Source of the DNA: Lolium rigidum
Lineage: Eukaryota > Streptophyta > Magnoliopsida > Poales > Poaceae
Direction: 5' to 3'
DNA: 64,000 nt
Assembly: GCF_022539505.1 (NCBI RefSeq)
Contig: NC_061512.1
Span: forward strand, 154,177,962 to 154,241,961
Position numbers and translations under genes: made by a program. Under the pieces are notes generated by a model. The model worked only from the letters and a program-made list of their open reading frames with translations. It was not told the origin of the DNA and made no database searches. Positions within the stretch are counted from its first letter, which is position 1, and the number at the start of each line of letters is the position of its first letter. This document shows positions 37,947 to 50,048 of the stretch, piece after piece.

Positions 37947-39400
37947 ATTGTGTTGACCGTAGGTTCGTGACCCTAGGTTTGGATTAGAAATAGGAAGACC
38001 CTAGGATGAAAAACTTGTCTAATCCTATTTTCAATTAAAAAGATGTTTTCCTTGTGAACTTCTAGTACTCTCAACTATTCCATCTTCAAAATTGTTTTCC
38101 TTTTGCCTTAGATGACCTACCTTATGAAACCATCAAGGAAGTAGAGAGGATGAACTTGTACCCGAAGTGAGGGACAAATGCTTCATATGATATTCTTCGA
38201 ATCCGTAAGAAGTGTTTCATGGAAGACCATCGAGGATTTGAAGAAAGACTTTGATGCAGACTGCACAACACACAAAGATACACCAATGGAGTAGAATAGA
38301 AAGTTGAAACATCCAAAACAGAAATAAACCAGACAACCATTAATTTTCTTTTATTGAACCAGCGATAGCGTAAGAAAGTACTGATCTTACCAAATTGAGG
38401 TACAACCATACTAGTTTGGTTGTGTTTGTGTTATGTTGCTTGATGCTTGTTAGATGATTGTTGTTTGCTAAATTTCCTTGATCTGTTGTGTTTGGGTAGG
38501 AACTTTCTTTAGATCCTTTCTATCTATTCTCGTCTATACCAAACCAAGCAAGTGTTTTCCCGACTAATCGTCATGAAGAACACCTTTAAAAAAGCCATCC
38601 TTGATGTTTCCTACAAGGTGAAGAAGCGTGGAGTGTGAGATACACAAAACCTTAGTTAAGGATCGATAGAAATGTTTTCAAAACAGTTTAATAATGGAGA
38701 TTGAAACATTGATTCAATTCTCCATGGAAATTTTATCAAACTTGTGAGGTTGACCAAGTGTTAGAATACGAGATTCAATAAATCAAATACGGAGTAATGA
38801 TTTGGGTGCATGATGGATTGATCACCATTCCTACTACTCTTATTATTCGCTTTCGTAATATTGATTTTGTGAATCTAGAGAGACATGCCGACAAAAGAGA
38901 TGCCGGCGAATAAGCCTGAACCTTAGCATGGAGATATATTATACCCTTATAGTATGGCAAGTGTTGCAAACGTAGGACGACGGTGAGATTGAAGACCCAA
39001 CCACTAGATGAAAAATAGTGGAAGACCTTCAAGTAAGAAGATGAAGGATGCCTTGAAGTACTCTCATATTGGTTTTCCGTTTGATCCAAAGGGGTGACCC
39101 TTCTATCAAAAGTAGTTTAGCCACCTGCCCATATGGATTAGAAGCCCAGCTATGAGGAAACCTACTCGGGTCACCTTGAAGAGATATGTTGTTCACTATA
39201 TGCGAATAAACAAATCCCTATTGGATATCAGAAGCCATAGATATTTCAAGAGATGACCAAATACCAAGTCATACCAAGATGAACTTAGCCTGAACCCAAG
39301 ACCTAGTCTAGCTACAAAAGTTTCTTTTAAGGGTGGTAGCCCACCTCGACAGATGTCAAACCTATTTTCTTTCTAGCCTCTTCAAATCTCGGGGACGAGA
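37947..39400 (+). mobile_element. Element C internal region, non-coding
   Basis: No ORF of coding quality and no recognised gag or pol motif. The first copy of a duplicated polypurine-tract-like 19-mer lies at 39321-39339. Confidence 0.7.
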
Positions 39401-39421
39401 TTTCTTTTAAGGGTGGTAGTC
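39401..39421 (+). other. Element C polypurine tract
   Basis: TTTCTTTTAAGGGTGGTAG (39401-39419) directly before the 3' LTR; the identical 19-mer is at 39321-39339, 80 bp upstream. Confidence 0.75.
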
Positions 39422-42400
39422 TGTCATATCTCAAGATTTTCTAAATCTTAGAATGTAAAAATAAAATAAAGCGAGTGTTTGTTTGTTTGTCATAGTTGAA
39501 ATTTCACAAGGAATTAAAACTTTTGTGTTTATTAAAAAGATATTTTCAAAAATAGAGTTTTCATAAACCTTGGTTTTCAAAAGATTTTCCAACAATACCC
39601 TATTTTGCTCGGAGGTTTTGAAAATTATAAAATCATTATTTGTAAAACATTTAAACCCTAAAAAGGCACTATAGCCACAGACATGTATGTCAAATTTTGA
39701 TTTTATAAAGTTTATGTTTTCATCTCAAATTTGATCTCATATTAAAGTATTTTCCATAGCGAATCCAACAGTACCCCATTTACATTTTTCCGATTATTTT
39801 TGATACTCCAAAATTGTATTCTCAATTTCTGGTTTAAAAGAAAAAGGAAAAAAAACGGCCAGGCCGAACGGCCCAGCTCGCCCCGGCCCAAGCAGCGCGG
39901 CCCAGCTCCACTCGCCCGCCCCCGCTCCCGCGCAATCCCGCGCTCGCCAGCGCCCGCGACCGCCCCCAGCTGCCGCCTCCGCTCGCGTGACTGCCACTCG
40001 TGATTATCGCTCGCGCAATCACCGCGTGCCTCCTCTTAATTTGATGAACCTGGACACAGCTCCATGCCTATAAATACCCCTGCCCAGCAGTCCCCAGACG
40101 CACGCCTCTCTCTCTATTTCTCTTCGTAGCTCGCTGCTGCTTTCTCTCTGCCGCGTAACACACACAGCAGCACGACGCCGCAGCCAACGTCCTTCAACCA
40201 CGTCCTGCCACGGTAATCCCATCTCTCCTCACGATTTAATCTGAATCTGTAGTGCTAGTTTAGAGTAGATGCATGAACGTTAGATCTAAATCAAGTTTGC
40301 TGGATTAGCTGCACATCCGATCGATCCGATCCAGTTCGTAGTTTGATCTAGCTCACGATAATCTTTGAAATTCCGTAACTGTAGATCTAATCTCCGTTTT
40401 AAATAGTGGTTCTTGCCTTAGGTTTGTAAAATTATTCTCTACAACTTTCGTGTAGGAAGTTTCTCCATCCGAGCAACTTGTTTGGACAACCTTTCGGACA
40501 TCATTAGAGCTTAATCGCGAACTGTAAAATTCATATCTTTAGTTCTACCCGTCGGTTTTTGACAAATTTTATATCGTTAGAATCAGTAAAATGCGTAGAT
40601 CATTTTAGACATTTTGCATGTCGGCTTTGCAAACATTATTTTCGCGGTATTTTTAGGATCCACAATATCGTTCTTCGACTATGAAAATCTTTTAGACACA
40701 TTCATCATGTTCCTTGATCACATCTCTCTACAACATACTATCCTAGTCCATACTATTGAAATAACAATTGAGTTATTTGAGTAAAGTGTGACATGTCCTA
40801 TTTTATACTTTTACCTTGCTCCATTGAGGTGGAGATACTCTACCCCATATCACATGTGTTGAACCCTGGTTATCCATTAGGCTCCGTGAACCAAAACCCT
40901 CAATATCAATCACACCTATCCAACCTCATGCCATTCAACGCTTACACTTAGTTTGAACTATTCAAATTTTAAATGAGCTATTTGAGTAAAAATCAATATA
41001 GCATTAGTTATACTCAATGCTATGTGTGATCTTGTGCTACTTTGATAAGTGTTGTCACACTATGTCAAATTTCATTTGAGACTTGTGTGATTCTATTCAC
41101 ATTGGTCATTCCACATATTAGTATAACATATCAATCCTTCCAGTTATTCATATCGGTGTAGCAAACAACGCTTAACCATATGCCCTTGTTAATCTTTTCC
41201 TCCTAAGCTTTTAACTTGGATAATCTTTCCCTTTCTAAGTACATGACCCTCCCCAATCTATCAAACCATATCTTGCAAGCCAAACCTCATGCCACACCTT
41301 AGTACCATAGAGCGATTTCCTATTGTTGTCTTGTTTGATTTTGTTGCTATGAAATGTGTGTTTATGTTGTGCTATTTTTATCTTATAGTTCGTATGGAGA
41401 GCGACGTGTTTTGTTGAAAGAAAAGAGAACACTGTTCAACCACCAAAAAGGCAAGTGACACACACCAAAAGTCCCAGTTTTACTTCTTGCACTGTAGTGT
41501 TTTTACAGTAGACATGTCTAGGGTTTATGCTTTATGCCTGCTAATAAATCCTAGTAGTTTAGCTACACCACTCCTAGACTCCCTTAGCCGCCATTAAATT
41601 TAGTTGTTACCTGCTATGCCATGGAAAAAGGTTTTGATAGAGGTTAAGGAAAAACAACTAAGTTTAATGAATTACCTGGGTGAATGGTGGAGTTATGGAG
41701 AGGGTGGTCAGTATCGGGGGCAAGACCCCGGTGCTAGTGCACACTTGCGGAAAGTCACCCAGTGCTTAAAGAGATTGTAGACAAACCTTGCTCATTAGCT
41801 TCACGTACAACCACATGCTACTATGGCTCGGCTTGACAAAGTATGTTGTATGAACCCGGATCCTAGGGGCCGTGTGGTGGTAGAGGGATACTCGTAGGTG
41901 GAACGGGGCCCTTAGGAAATGGTTCGTGCTGTTGATTACACACGAAGGTCTCGCCACGGTCCGCACTGTCCTCCGAGCAAAATGTGCATCGAGGTAGAAG
42001 GATTGACCTGGCCATGTGGGTAAAGGTGTACAACCTCTCGAGAGTGTAAATCTAAGTACTTAGCCGTGTCCCCGGTTATGGACAACTTGAGCGAACTGAC
42101 AAGTCCTTGTTCGAAGATCTCCTCATCCCAATTTCTTAAATAAAATTTGAATGGGTGAACAAGGGTAGGAAGGTACATTGGGGCTTTACCAATGCTACTG
42201 TTAATTTGGTACATTGGGGTTTTACCAATGTTACTGCTAATTAGATTGAAAGGAAATGTTTTGATAAATGATAGGGAAAAATTGGCTTTATGCAATATGC
42301 CTGAGCTCTACCGACCAAATGTACACTTAAGTGTTAGGTTGCCATTTGAGTCCACTATAGTGTCATCTTGCCAATACAATTCCAAATGTATTGACCCCAC

Positions 42401-42733
42401 GGGGCTGTACCTTTTATGTGCGATTACTAGTTCTTCAAGATGGTCTTCGGATTTGGGTTACGAGTCTTTGCCCAACATGTCTCGCTTCGTGGCTTCATGA
42501 AGGAAGAAGGCTCCATGCTTTTGTTTAGTTGTCGCTTGAACTCGAAATAAAGTGCTAGCTTCAAAGCTATGCAAGTTGTAATGAACTATTTTATTTTCTT
42601 CCGCTGGATCATACGATGTAATAATTTGACCTTTGCTTTATGATATTACATCTTAAACTGTGTGTGCTAGCAGTCGATCCGGGACTAGCACCGTTACACA
42701 GGGACTCTCGCTTTTTAAGGTGAGGTCACTACA
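39422..42733 (+). repeat. Element C 3' LTR
   Basis: Near-identical partner of 34618-37932. Many of the differences are one- or two-base changes at CAG/CTG or CG sites (see findings). Confidence 0.92.
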
Positions 42734-43273
42734 GGGACAGTGACAGAAAGTTCTAAGGTTGTGGATGTGATGTTGCCACTAGGGATAAAACATTGATGCT
42801 ATGTCCGAGGATGTAGTTATTGATTACATTACGCACCATACTTAATGCAATTGTCTGTTGTTTGCAACTTAATACTGGAAGGGTTCGGATGATAACCTGA
42901 AGGTGGACTTTTTAGGCATAGATGCATGCTGGATAGCGGTCTATGTCCTTTGTCGTAATGCCCAATTAAATCTCACTATACTCATTATATCATGTATGTG
43001 CATGGTCATGCCCTCTCTATTTGTCAATTGCCCAACCTGTAATTTGTTCACCCAACATGCTATTTATCTTATGGGAGAGACACCTCTAGTGAACTGTGGA
43101 CCCCGGTCCATTCTTTTACATCGAATACAATCTATCGCAATACTTGTTCTATTGTTTTCTGCAAACAATCATCATCCACACTATACATCTAATCCTTTGT
43201 TACAGCAAGCCGGTGAGATTGACAACCTCACTGTTTCATTGGGGCAAAGTACTTTGGTTGTGTTGTGCAGGTT

Positions 43274-44868
43274 TGATGCGTGCAGTTGACACACGTCCGT
43301 TGGGAACCCCAAGAGGAAGGTGTGATGCAGACAGTAGCAAGTTTTCCCTCAGAGAGAAACCAAGGTTTATCGAACCAGGAGGAGCCAAGAAGCACGTTGA
43401 AGGTTGATGGCGGCGAAATGTAATGCGGCACAACACCAGGGATTCCGGCGCCAACGTGGAACCTGCACAACACAACCAAAGTACTTTGCCCCAACGAAAC
43501 AGTGAGGTTGTCAATCTCACCGGCTTGCTGTAACAAAGGATTAACCGTATTGTGTGGAAGATGATTGTTTGCAGAAAACAAGTAAAGAACAATTGCGATA
43601 GATTGTATGCGATGTAAAGAATAGGACCGGGGTCCACAGTTCACTAGAGGTGTCTCTCCCATAAGATAAAAGCATGTTGGGTGAACAAATTACGATCGGG
43701 CAATTGACAAATAGAGAGGGCATAACAATGCACATACATGATATGATAAATATAGTGAGATTTAATTGGGCATTACGACAAAGTACATAGGCCGCTATCC
43801 AGCATGCATCTATGCCTAAAAGTCCACCTTCAGAGTTATCATCCGAACCCTTCCAGTATTAAGTTGCAAACAACGGACAATTGCATTAAGTATGGTGCGT
43901 AATGTAATCAATAACTACATCCTTAGACATAGCATCAATGTTTTATCCCTAGTGGCAACAAGACATCCACAACCTTAGAACTTTCGTCACTCGTCCCGCA
44001 TTTAATGGAGGCATGAACCCACTATCGAGCATAAATACTCCCTCTTGGAGTTAAGAGCAAAAACTTGGCCGAGCCTCTACTAATAACGGAGAGCATGCAA
44101 GATCATAAACAACACATAGGTAATAACTTGATAATCACCATAACATAGTATTCTCTATCCATCGGATCCCGACAAACACAACATATAGTATTACAGATAG
44201 ATGATCTTGATCATGTTAAGCAGATCACAAGATCCAACAATGAAGCACATTAGGAGAAGACGACCATCTAGCTACTGCTATGGACCCATAGTCCAGGGGT
44301 GAACTACTCACTCATCACTCCGGAGGCGATCATGGCGATGAAGAGTCCTCCGGGAGATGATTCCCCTCTCCGGCAGGGTGCCGGAGGTGATCTCCGAATC
44401 CCCCGAGATGGGATTGGCGGCGGCGGCGTCTCAGTAAGGTTTTCCGTATCGTGGCTCTCGGTACAGAGGGTTTCGCGACGAAGGCTTTAAGTAGGCGGAA
44501 GGGCAATGCGGGGGGGGGGGCCACACGAGGGCCCCACACACTAGGCCGGCGCGGCCAGGGCTTGGGCCGCGCCGCCCTATTGTGTCGGCGCCTCGTGGCC
44601 CCACTTCCTTTCCCCCTCGGTCTTCTGGAAGCTTCGAGCAAAAATAGGACCCTGGGCGTTGATTTCGTCCAATTCCGAGAATATTTCCTTACTAGGATTT
44701 CTGAAACCAAAAACAGCAGAAAACAGACAATCGGCTCTTCGGCATCTTGTTAATAGGTTAGTGCCGGAAAATGCATAAATACGACATATAATGTGTATAA
44801 AACATGTAGATATCATCAATAATGTAGCATGGAACATAAGAAATTATCGATACGTCGGAGACGTATCA
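43274..44868 (-). repeat. Element D 3' LTR
   Basis: The minus strand reads TGATACGTCTCC...CTGCACGCATCA. U3 hairpin arms at 44548-44556 and 44565-44573; R hairpin at 44368-44386. Confidence 0.9.
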
Positions 44869-47458
44869 GCATCCCCAAGCTTAGTTCTCGCTCGTCCCGA
44901 GCGGGTAAACGATAACAAAGATAATTTCCGGAGTGACATGCCATCATAACCTTGATCATACTATTGTAAGCATATGTAATGAATGCAGCGATCAAAACAA
45001 TGGTAATGACATGAGTAAACAAATGAATCATAAAGCAAAGACTTTTCATGAATAGTACTTCAAAACAAGCATCAATAAGTCCTGCATAAGAGTTAACTCA
45101 TAAAGCAATAAATCAAAGTAAAGGTATTGAAGCAACACAAAGGAAGATTAAGTTTCAGCGGTTGCTTTCAACTTATAACATGTATATCTCATGGATAGTG
45201 TCAATGTAAAGTAATATAACAAGTGCAATATGCAAGTATGTAGGAATCAGTGCACAGTTCACACAAGTGTTTGCTTCTTGAGGTGGAGAGAGATAGGTGA
45301 ACTGACTCAACATAAAAGTAAAAGAAAGGTCCTTCAAAGAGGAAAGCATCGATTGCTATATTTGTGCTAGAGCTTTTATTTTGAAAACATGAAACAATTT
45401 TGTCAACGGTAGTAATAAAGCATATGAGTTATGTAAATTATATCTTACAAGTTGCAAGCCTCATGCATAGTATACTAATAGTGCCCGCACCTTGTCCTAA
45501 TTAGCTTGGACTACCGGATCATCGCAATACACATGTTTTAACCAAGTGTCACAAAGGGGTACCTTCATGCTTGCTCGTACAAAGGTCTAAGGAGAAAGCT
45601 CGCATTTTGGATTTCTCGCTTTTGATTATTCTCAACTTAGACATCCATACCGGGACAACATGGACAACGAGATAATGGACTCCTCTTTAATGCATAAGCA
45701 TGTGGCAACAATTAGTGTTCTCATATGAGATTGAGGATATATGTCCAAAACTGAAACTTCCACCATGATTCATGGCTTTAGTTAGCGGCCCAATGTTCTT
45801 CTCTAACAATATGCATGCTCTAACCATTAAAGTGGTAGATATCTCTTACTTCAGACAAGACGGACATGCATAGCAACTCACATGATATTCAACAAAGAGT
45901 TGATGGCGTCCCCAGGAACATGGTTATCGCACAACAAGCAACTTAATAAGAGATAAAGTGCATAAGTACATATTCAATACCATAATAGTTTTTAGGCTAT
46001 TTTGTCCCATGAGCTATATATTGTAAAGGAGAATGATGGAAATTTAAAGGTAGCACTCAAGCAATTTACTTTGGAATGGCGGAGAAATACCATGTAGTAG
46101 GTAGGTATGGTGGACACAAATGGCATAGTGGTTGGCTCAAGGATTTTGGATGCACGAGAAGTATTCCCTCTCGATACAAGGTTTAGGCTAGCAAGGTTAT
46201 TTGAAACAAACACAAGGATGAACCGATGCAGAAAAACTCACATAAAAGACATATTGTAAACATTATAAGACTCTACACCGTCTTCCTTGTTGTTCAAAAC
46301 TCAATACTAGAAATTATCTAGACTTTAGAGAGACCAAATATGCAAACCAAATTTTAGCAAGCTCTATGTGTTTCTTCATTAATGGGTGCAAAGTATATGA
46401 TGCAAGAGCTTAAACATGAGCACAACAATTGCCAAGTATCAAATTATTCAAGACATTTTAGAATTACTACATGTAGCATTTCCCAATTCCAACCATATAA
46501 CGATTTAACGAAGAAGATTCAACCTTCGCCATGAATACTATGAGTAAAGCCTAAGGACATATTTGTCCATATGCAACAGCGGAGCGTGTCTCTCTCCCAC
46601 ACAATGAATGCTAGGATCCATTTTATTCAAACAAAAACAAAAACAAAAATAAACCAACGCTCCAAGCAAAGCACATAAGATGTGACTGAATAAAAGTATA
46701 GTTTCAGGGGAGGAACCTGATGATGTTGTCGATGAAGAAGGGGATGCCTTGGGCATCCCCAAGCTTAGACGCTTGAGTCTTCTTAAAATATGCAGGGGTG
46801 AACCACGGGGGCATCCCCAAGCTTAGAGCTTTCACTCTCCTTGATCATATTGTATCATACTCCTCTCTTGATCCTTGAAAACTTCCTCCACACCAAACTC
46901 GAAACAACTCATTAGAGGGTTAGTGCACAATAAAAATTAACATGTTCAGAGGTGACATAATCATTCTTAACACTTCCGGACATTGCATAAAGCTACTGGA
47001 CATTAATGGATCAAAGAAATTCATCCAACATAGCAAAAGAGGCAATGCGAAATAAAAGGCAGAATCTGTCAAAACAGAACAGTTCGTAAAGACGAATTTT
47101 AAAATGGCACCAGACTTGCTCAAATGAAAATGCTCAAATTGAATGAAAGTTGCGTACATATCCGAGGATCACGCACGTAAATTGGCATATTTTTATGAGC
47201 TACCTACAGAGAATTAGGCCCAGATTCGTGACAGCAAAGAAATCTGTAAGTGCGCAGTAATCCAAATCTAGTATGAACCTTACTATCAAAGACTTTACTT
47301 GGCACAACAAAACATAAAACTAAGATAAGGAGAGGTTGCTACAGTAGTAAAAAACTTCCAAGACTCAAATATAAAACAAAGTACTGTAGTAAAAACATGG
47401 GTTGTCTCCCATAAGCGCTTTTCTTTAACGCCTTTCAGCTAGGCGCAGAAAGTGTGAA
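44869..47458 (-). mobile_element. Element D 3' non-coding region
   Basis: Inverted counterpart of 30690-33304. On the minus strand it holds polypurine-tract-like AAGCTTGGGGATGCC motifs near 46740-46820, the hairpin at 44887-44905 and the polypurine tract at 44869-44883. No ORF. Confidence 0.85.
44887..44905 (-). other. Pre-polypurine-tract hairpin, element D
   Basis: Six Watson-Crick pairs (CGCTCG/CGAGCG) plus flanking pairs around a 3-nt loop, directly upstream of the polypurine tract on the minus strand. Confidence 0.7.
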
Positions 47459-48124
47459 TCAAGTATTATCAAGAGATGAAGCATCAACATTGTTACCAGG
47501 CGTGTTAGGAGTTTTATCAATTTTAGGCCTATAATAATTCTTTGGTTTAGGCACCTTAGAGACATACATGAATTTTTTCTCCTTACCCACATAAGCTTTC
47601 TCTTTAAATTTAAGAGAAGAAAAAGTTGAACCCAATTTTCCCATAGCTTCTTCAAGTTTACCGATTCTATGGGTTTGATTATCATGGATAGCACTAGTTT
47701 CTAAAGTAGCAATTCTTTCATTAATTTCTCCTAGGGTTTTATCAAGTTTATCAGTATTATCAAGTAATATTTCCAATTTAGTTTCAACACTTGGAAATTT
47801 TTTCTCTATTGTTTCCAATTTTCTCATGACGTCCTCAAGAGAGATTTCACTTTTAGTTTCATTAACAGGTGGTATTCCAACTAGACTCTCAATGATGCAA
47901 CTAGCTTCTAAAGCAGGAGTACCTAGGAAATTACCCCCCGAAAGAGTATCAAGAACATACCTATTCCAACTAGATATACCAACATAAAAATTCCTAAGTA
48001 GGATAATAGTGGAGTGTTTCTTAATGCACCTATGATGAGCATCACTAATTCTGTACCAAGCATATTTAAAACTTTCTCCACCTTGTTGCTTAAACGAACG
48101 GACTTCAACTTCAGGATTACCCAT
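47459..48124 (-). CDS. Short gag-like protein of element D (221 aa)
   Basis: ATG at 48124 and stop at 47459. The N-terminal ~100 residues resemble a retrotransposon Gag fragment (GESFKYAWYRISDAH, then GISSWNRYVLDTLSGG). Residues ~110-160 form a probable coiled coil with heptad-like Leu/Ile spacing (LETIEKKF, LEILLDN, LDKTLGEI). The C-terminus is basic and Pro/Asn-rich. There is no zinc knuckle and no protease motif. At 221 aa it is much shorter than the Gag of autonomous Gypsy elements, so it may be a truncated Gag that co-assembles with a helper's Gag through the coiled coil; that role is inferred. The frame is open although nearby non-coding DNA is decayed, which fits a recent insertion. 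Confidence 0.72.
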   Translation of the reverse strand: MGNPEVEVRSFKQQGGESFKYAWYRISDAHHRCIKKHSTIILLRNFYVGISSWNRYVLDTLSGGNFLGTPALEASCIIESLVGIPPVNETKSEISLEDVMRKLETIEKKFPSVETKLEILLDNTDKLDKTLGEINERIATLETSAIHDNQTHRIGKLEEAMGKLGSTFSSLKFKEKAYVGKEKKFMYVSKVPKPKNYYRPKIDKTPNTPGNNVDASSLDNT

Positions 48125-48346
48125 TTTAGCAGTAGTAAATAAAGCAAACTAGATAAAGTAAATGCAAGTAACTAATTTTTTTGTGTTTTTGATATAGAGA
48201 GCAAGACAGTAAATAAAGTAAAGCTAGCAACTAATTTTTTGTGTTTTTTTAAGTGCATCAAACAAAGTAGTAAATAAAATAAAGCAAGAGAAAAACAAAG
48301 TAAAGAGATTGGGAAGTGGAGACTCCCCTTGCAGCGTGTCTTGATC

Positions 48347-48364
48347 TCCCCGGCAACAGCGCCA
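48347..48364 (-). promoter_or_regulatory. Element D second primer-binding-site copy
   Basis: The minus strand reads TGGCGCTGTTGCCGGGGA, 82 bp further inside than the first copy, with one mismatch to the tRNA-Asp type. It is preceded by a degenerate copy of the LTR end. Confidence 0.75.
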
Positions 48365-48428
48365 GAAAAAGAGCTGGCGTGTAGTTGACGTGGGAGTTAG
48401 AAAGCTTTGTGGTGTAACTTTTCTTCGT

Positions 48429-48446
48429 TCCCTGGCAACGGCGCCA
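48429..48446 (-). promoter_or_regulatory. Element D first primer-binding site, tRNA-Asp type
   Basis: The minus strand reads TGGCGCCGTTGCCAGGGA, 11 nt from the 5' LTR end, with one mismatch to the canonical site. The D 3' LTR ends at the matching boundary, so this copy probably primed D. Confidence 0.8.
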
Positions 48447-48457
48447 GAAAAAGAGCT

Positions 48458-50048
48458 TGATGCGTGCAGTTGACACACGTCCGTTGGGAACCCCAAGAGG
48501 AAGGTGTGATGCAGACAGTAGCAAGTTTTCCCTCAGAAAGAAACCAAGGTTTATCAAACCAGGAGGAGCCAAGAAGCACGTTGAAGGTTAATGGCGGCGA
48601 AATGTAATGCAGCGCAACACCAGGGATTCCGGCGCCAACGTGGAACCTGCACAACACAACCAAAGTACTTTGCCCAACGAAACAGTGAGGTTGTCAATCT
48701 CACCGGCTTGCTATAACAAAGGATTAACCGTATTGTGTGGAAGATGATTGTTTGCGAGAAAACGAGTAAAGAACAATTGCAGTAGATTGTATGCGATGTA
48801 AAGAATAGGACCGGGGTCCACAGTTCACTAGAGGTGTCTCTCCCATAAGATAAAAGCATGTTGGGTGAACAAATTACAGTCGGGCAATTGACAAATAGAG
48901 AGGGCATAACAATGCACATACATGATATGATAAATATAGTGAGATTTAATTGGGCATTACGACAAAGTACATAGACCGCTATCCAGCATGCATCTATGCC
49001 TAAAAAGTCCACCTTCAGGTTATCATCCGAACCCCTTCCAATATTAAGTTGCAAACAACAGACAATTGCATTAAGTATGGTGCGTAATGTAATCAATAAC
49101 TACATCCTTAGACATAGCATCAATGTTTTATCCCTAGTGGCAACAACACATCCACAACCTTAGAACTTTCCGTCACCTGTCCCGGATTTAATGGAGGCAT
49201 GAACCCACTATCGAGCATAAATACTCCCTCTTGGAGTTAAGAGCAAAAACTTGGCCAGAGCCTCTACTAATAACGGAGAGCATGCAAGATCATAAACAAC
49301 ACATATGTAATAACTTGATAATCACCATAACATAGTATTCTCTATCCATCGGATCCCGACAAACACAACATATAGTATTACAGATAGATGATCTTGATCA
49401 TGTTAAGCAGCTCACAAGATCCAACAATGAAGCGCATTAGGAGAAGACAACCATCTAGCTACTGCTATGGACCCATAGTCCAGGGGTGAACTACTCACTC
49501 ATCACTCCGGAGGCGATCATGGCGATGAAGAGTCCTCCGGGAGATGATTCCCCTCTCCGGCAGGGTGCCGGAGGTGATCTCCAGAATCCCCCGAGATGGG
49601 ATTGGCGGCGGCGTCTCAGTAAGGTTTTCCGTATCGTGGCTCTCGGTACAGAGGGTTTTGCGACGAAGGCTTTAAGTAGGCGGAAGGGCAACGCGGGGGG
49701 CCACACGAGGGCCCCACACGCTAGGCCAGCGCGGCCATGGCTTGGGCTGCGCCACCCTATTGTGTCGGCGCCTCGTGGCCCCACTTCCTTTCCCCCTCGG
49801 TCTTCTGGAAGCTTCGTGCAAAAATAGGACCCTGGGCGTTGATTTCGTCCAATTCCGAGAATATTTCCTTACTAGGATTTCTGAAACCAAAAACAGCATG
49901 AAAACAAGAATCGGCTCTTCGGCATCTTGTTAATAGGTTAGTGCCGGAAAATGCATAAATATGACATATAATGTGTATAAAACATGTAGATATCATCAAT
50001 AATGTAGCATGGAACATAAGAAATTATCGATACGTCGGAGACGTATCA
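48458..50048 (-). repeat. Element D 5' LTR
   Basis: 1591 bp, near-identical to 43274-44868. The R hairpin is at about 49555-49573. The U3 hairpin (about 49710-49755) is less regular than in the 3' LTR. Confidence 0.9.

Larger units (their letters stand above)
34618..42733 (+). mobile_element. Element C: LARD-like element with 3.3 kb LTRs
   Basis: Flanked by GGGAC (34613-34617 and 42734-42738). LTRs 34618-37932 and 39422-42733 surround only 1489 bp. Primer-binding site TGGTATCAGAGC (37935-37946) and a purine-rich tract before the right LTR give plus orientation. No coding region. The polypurine neighbourhood (CTCGGGGACGAGATTT, AAGGGTGG) is shared with element B, pointing to the same kind of Gypsy helper, an inference. 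Confidence 0.92.
43274..50048 (-). mobile_element. Element D: non-autonomous TGATACG subfamily-1 element
   Basis: Complete 6.8 kb element flanked by AGGTT (43269-43273 and 50049-50053). LTRs 43274-44868 (3') and 48458-50048 (5') on the minus strand. It encodes a 221-aa gag-like protein and no protease or polymerase. The 5' internal region carries two primer-binding sites. It lies within a solo LTR of its own subfamily. Confidence 0.92.

Noticed and set aside
43274..50048. Reading the 43.3-50.0 kb inversion relative to neighbouring LTRs as a chromosomal inversion
   Set aside because: AGGTT duplications at both ends and LTRs with primer site and polypurine tract show an ordinary insertion in minus orientation.
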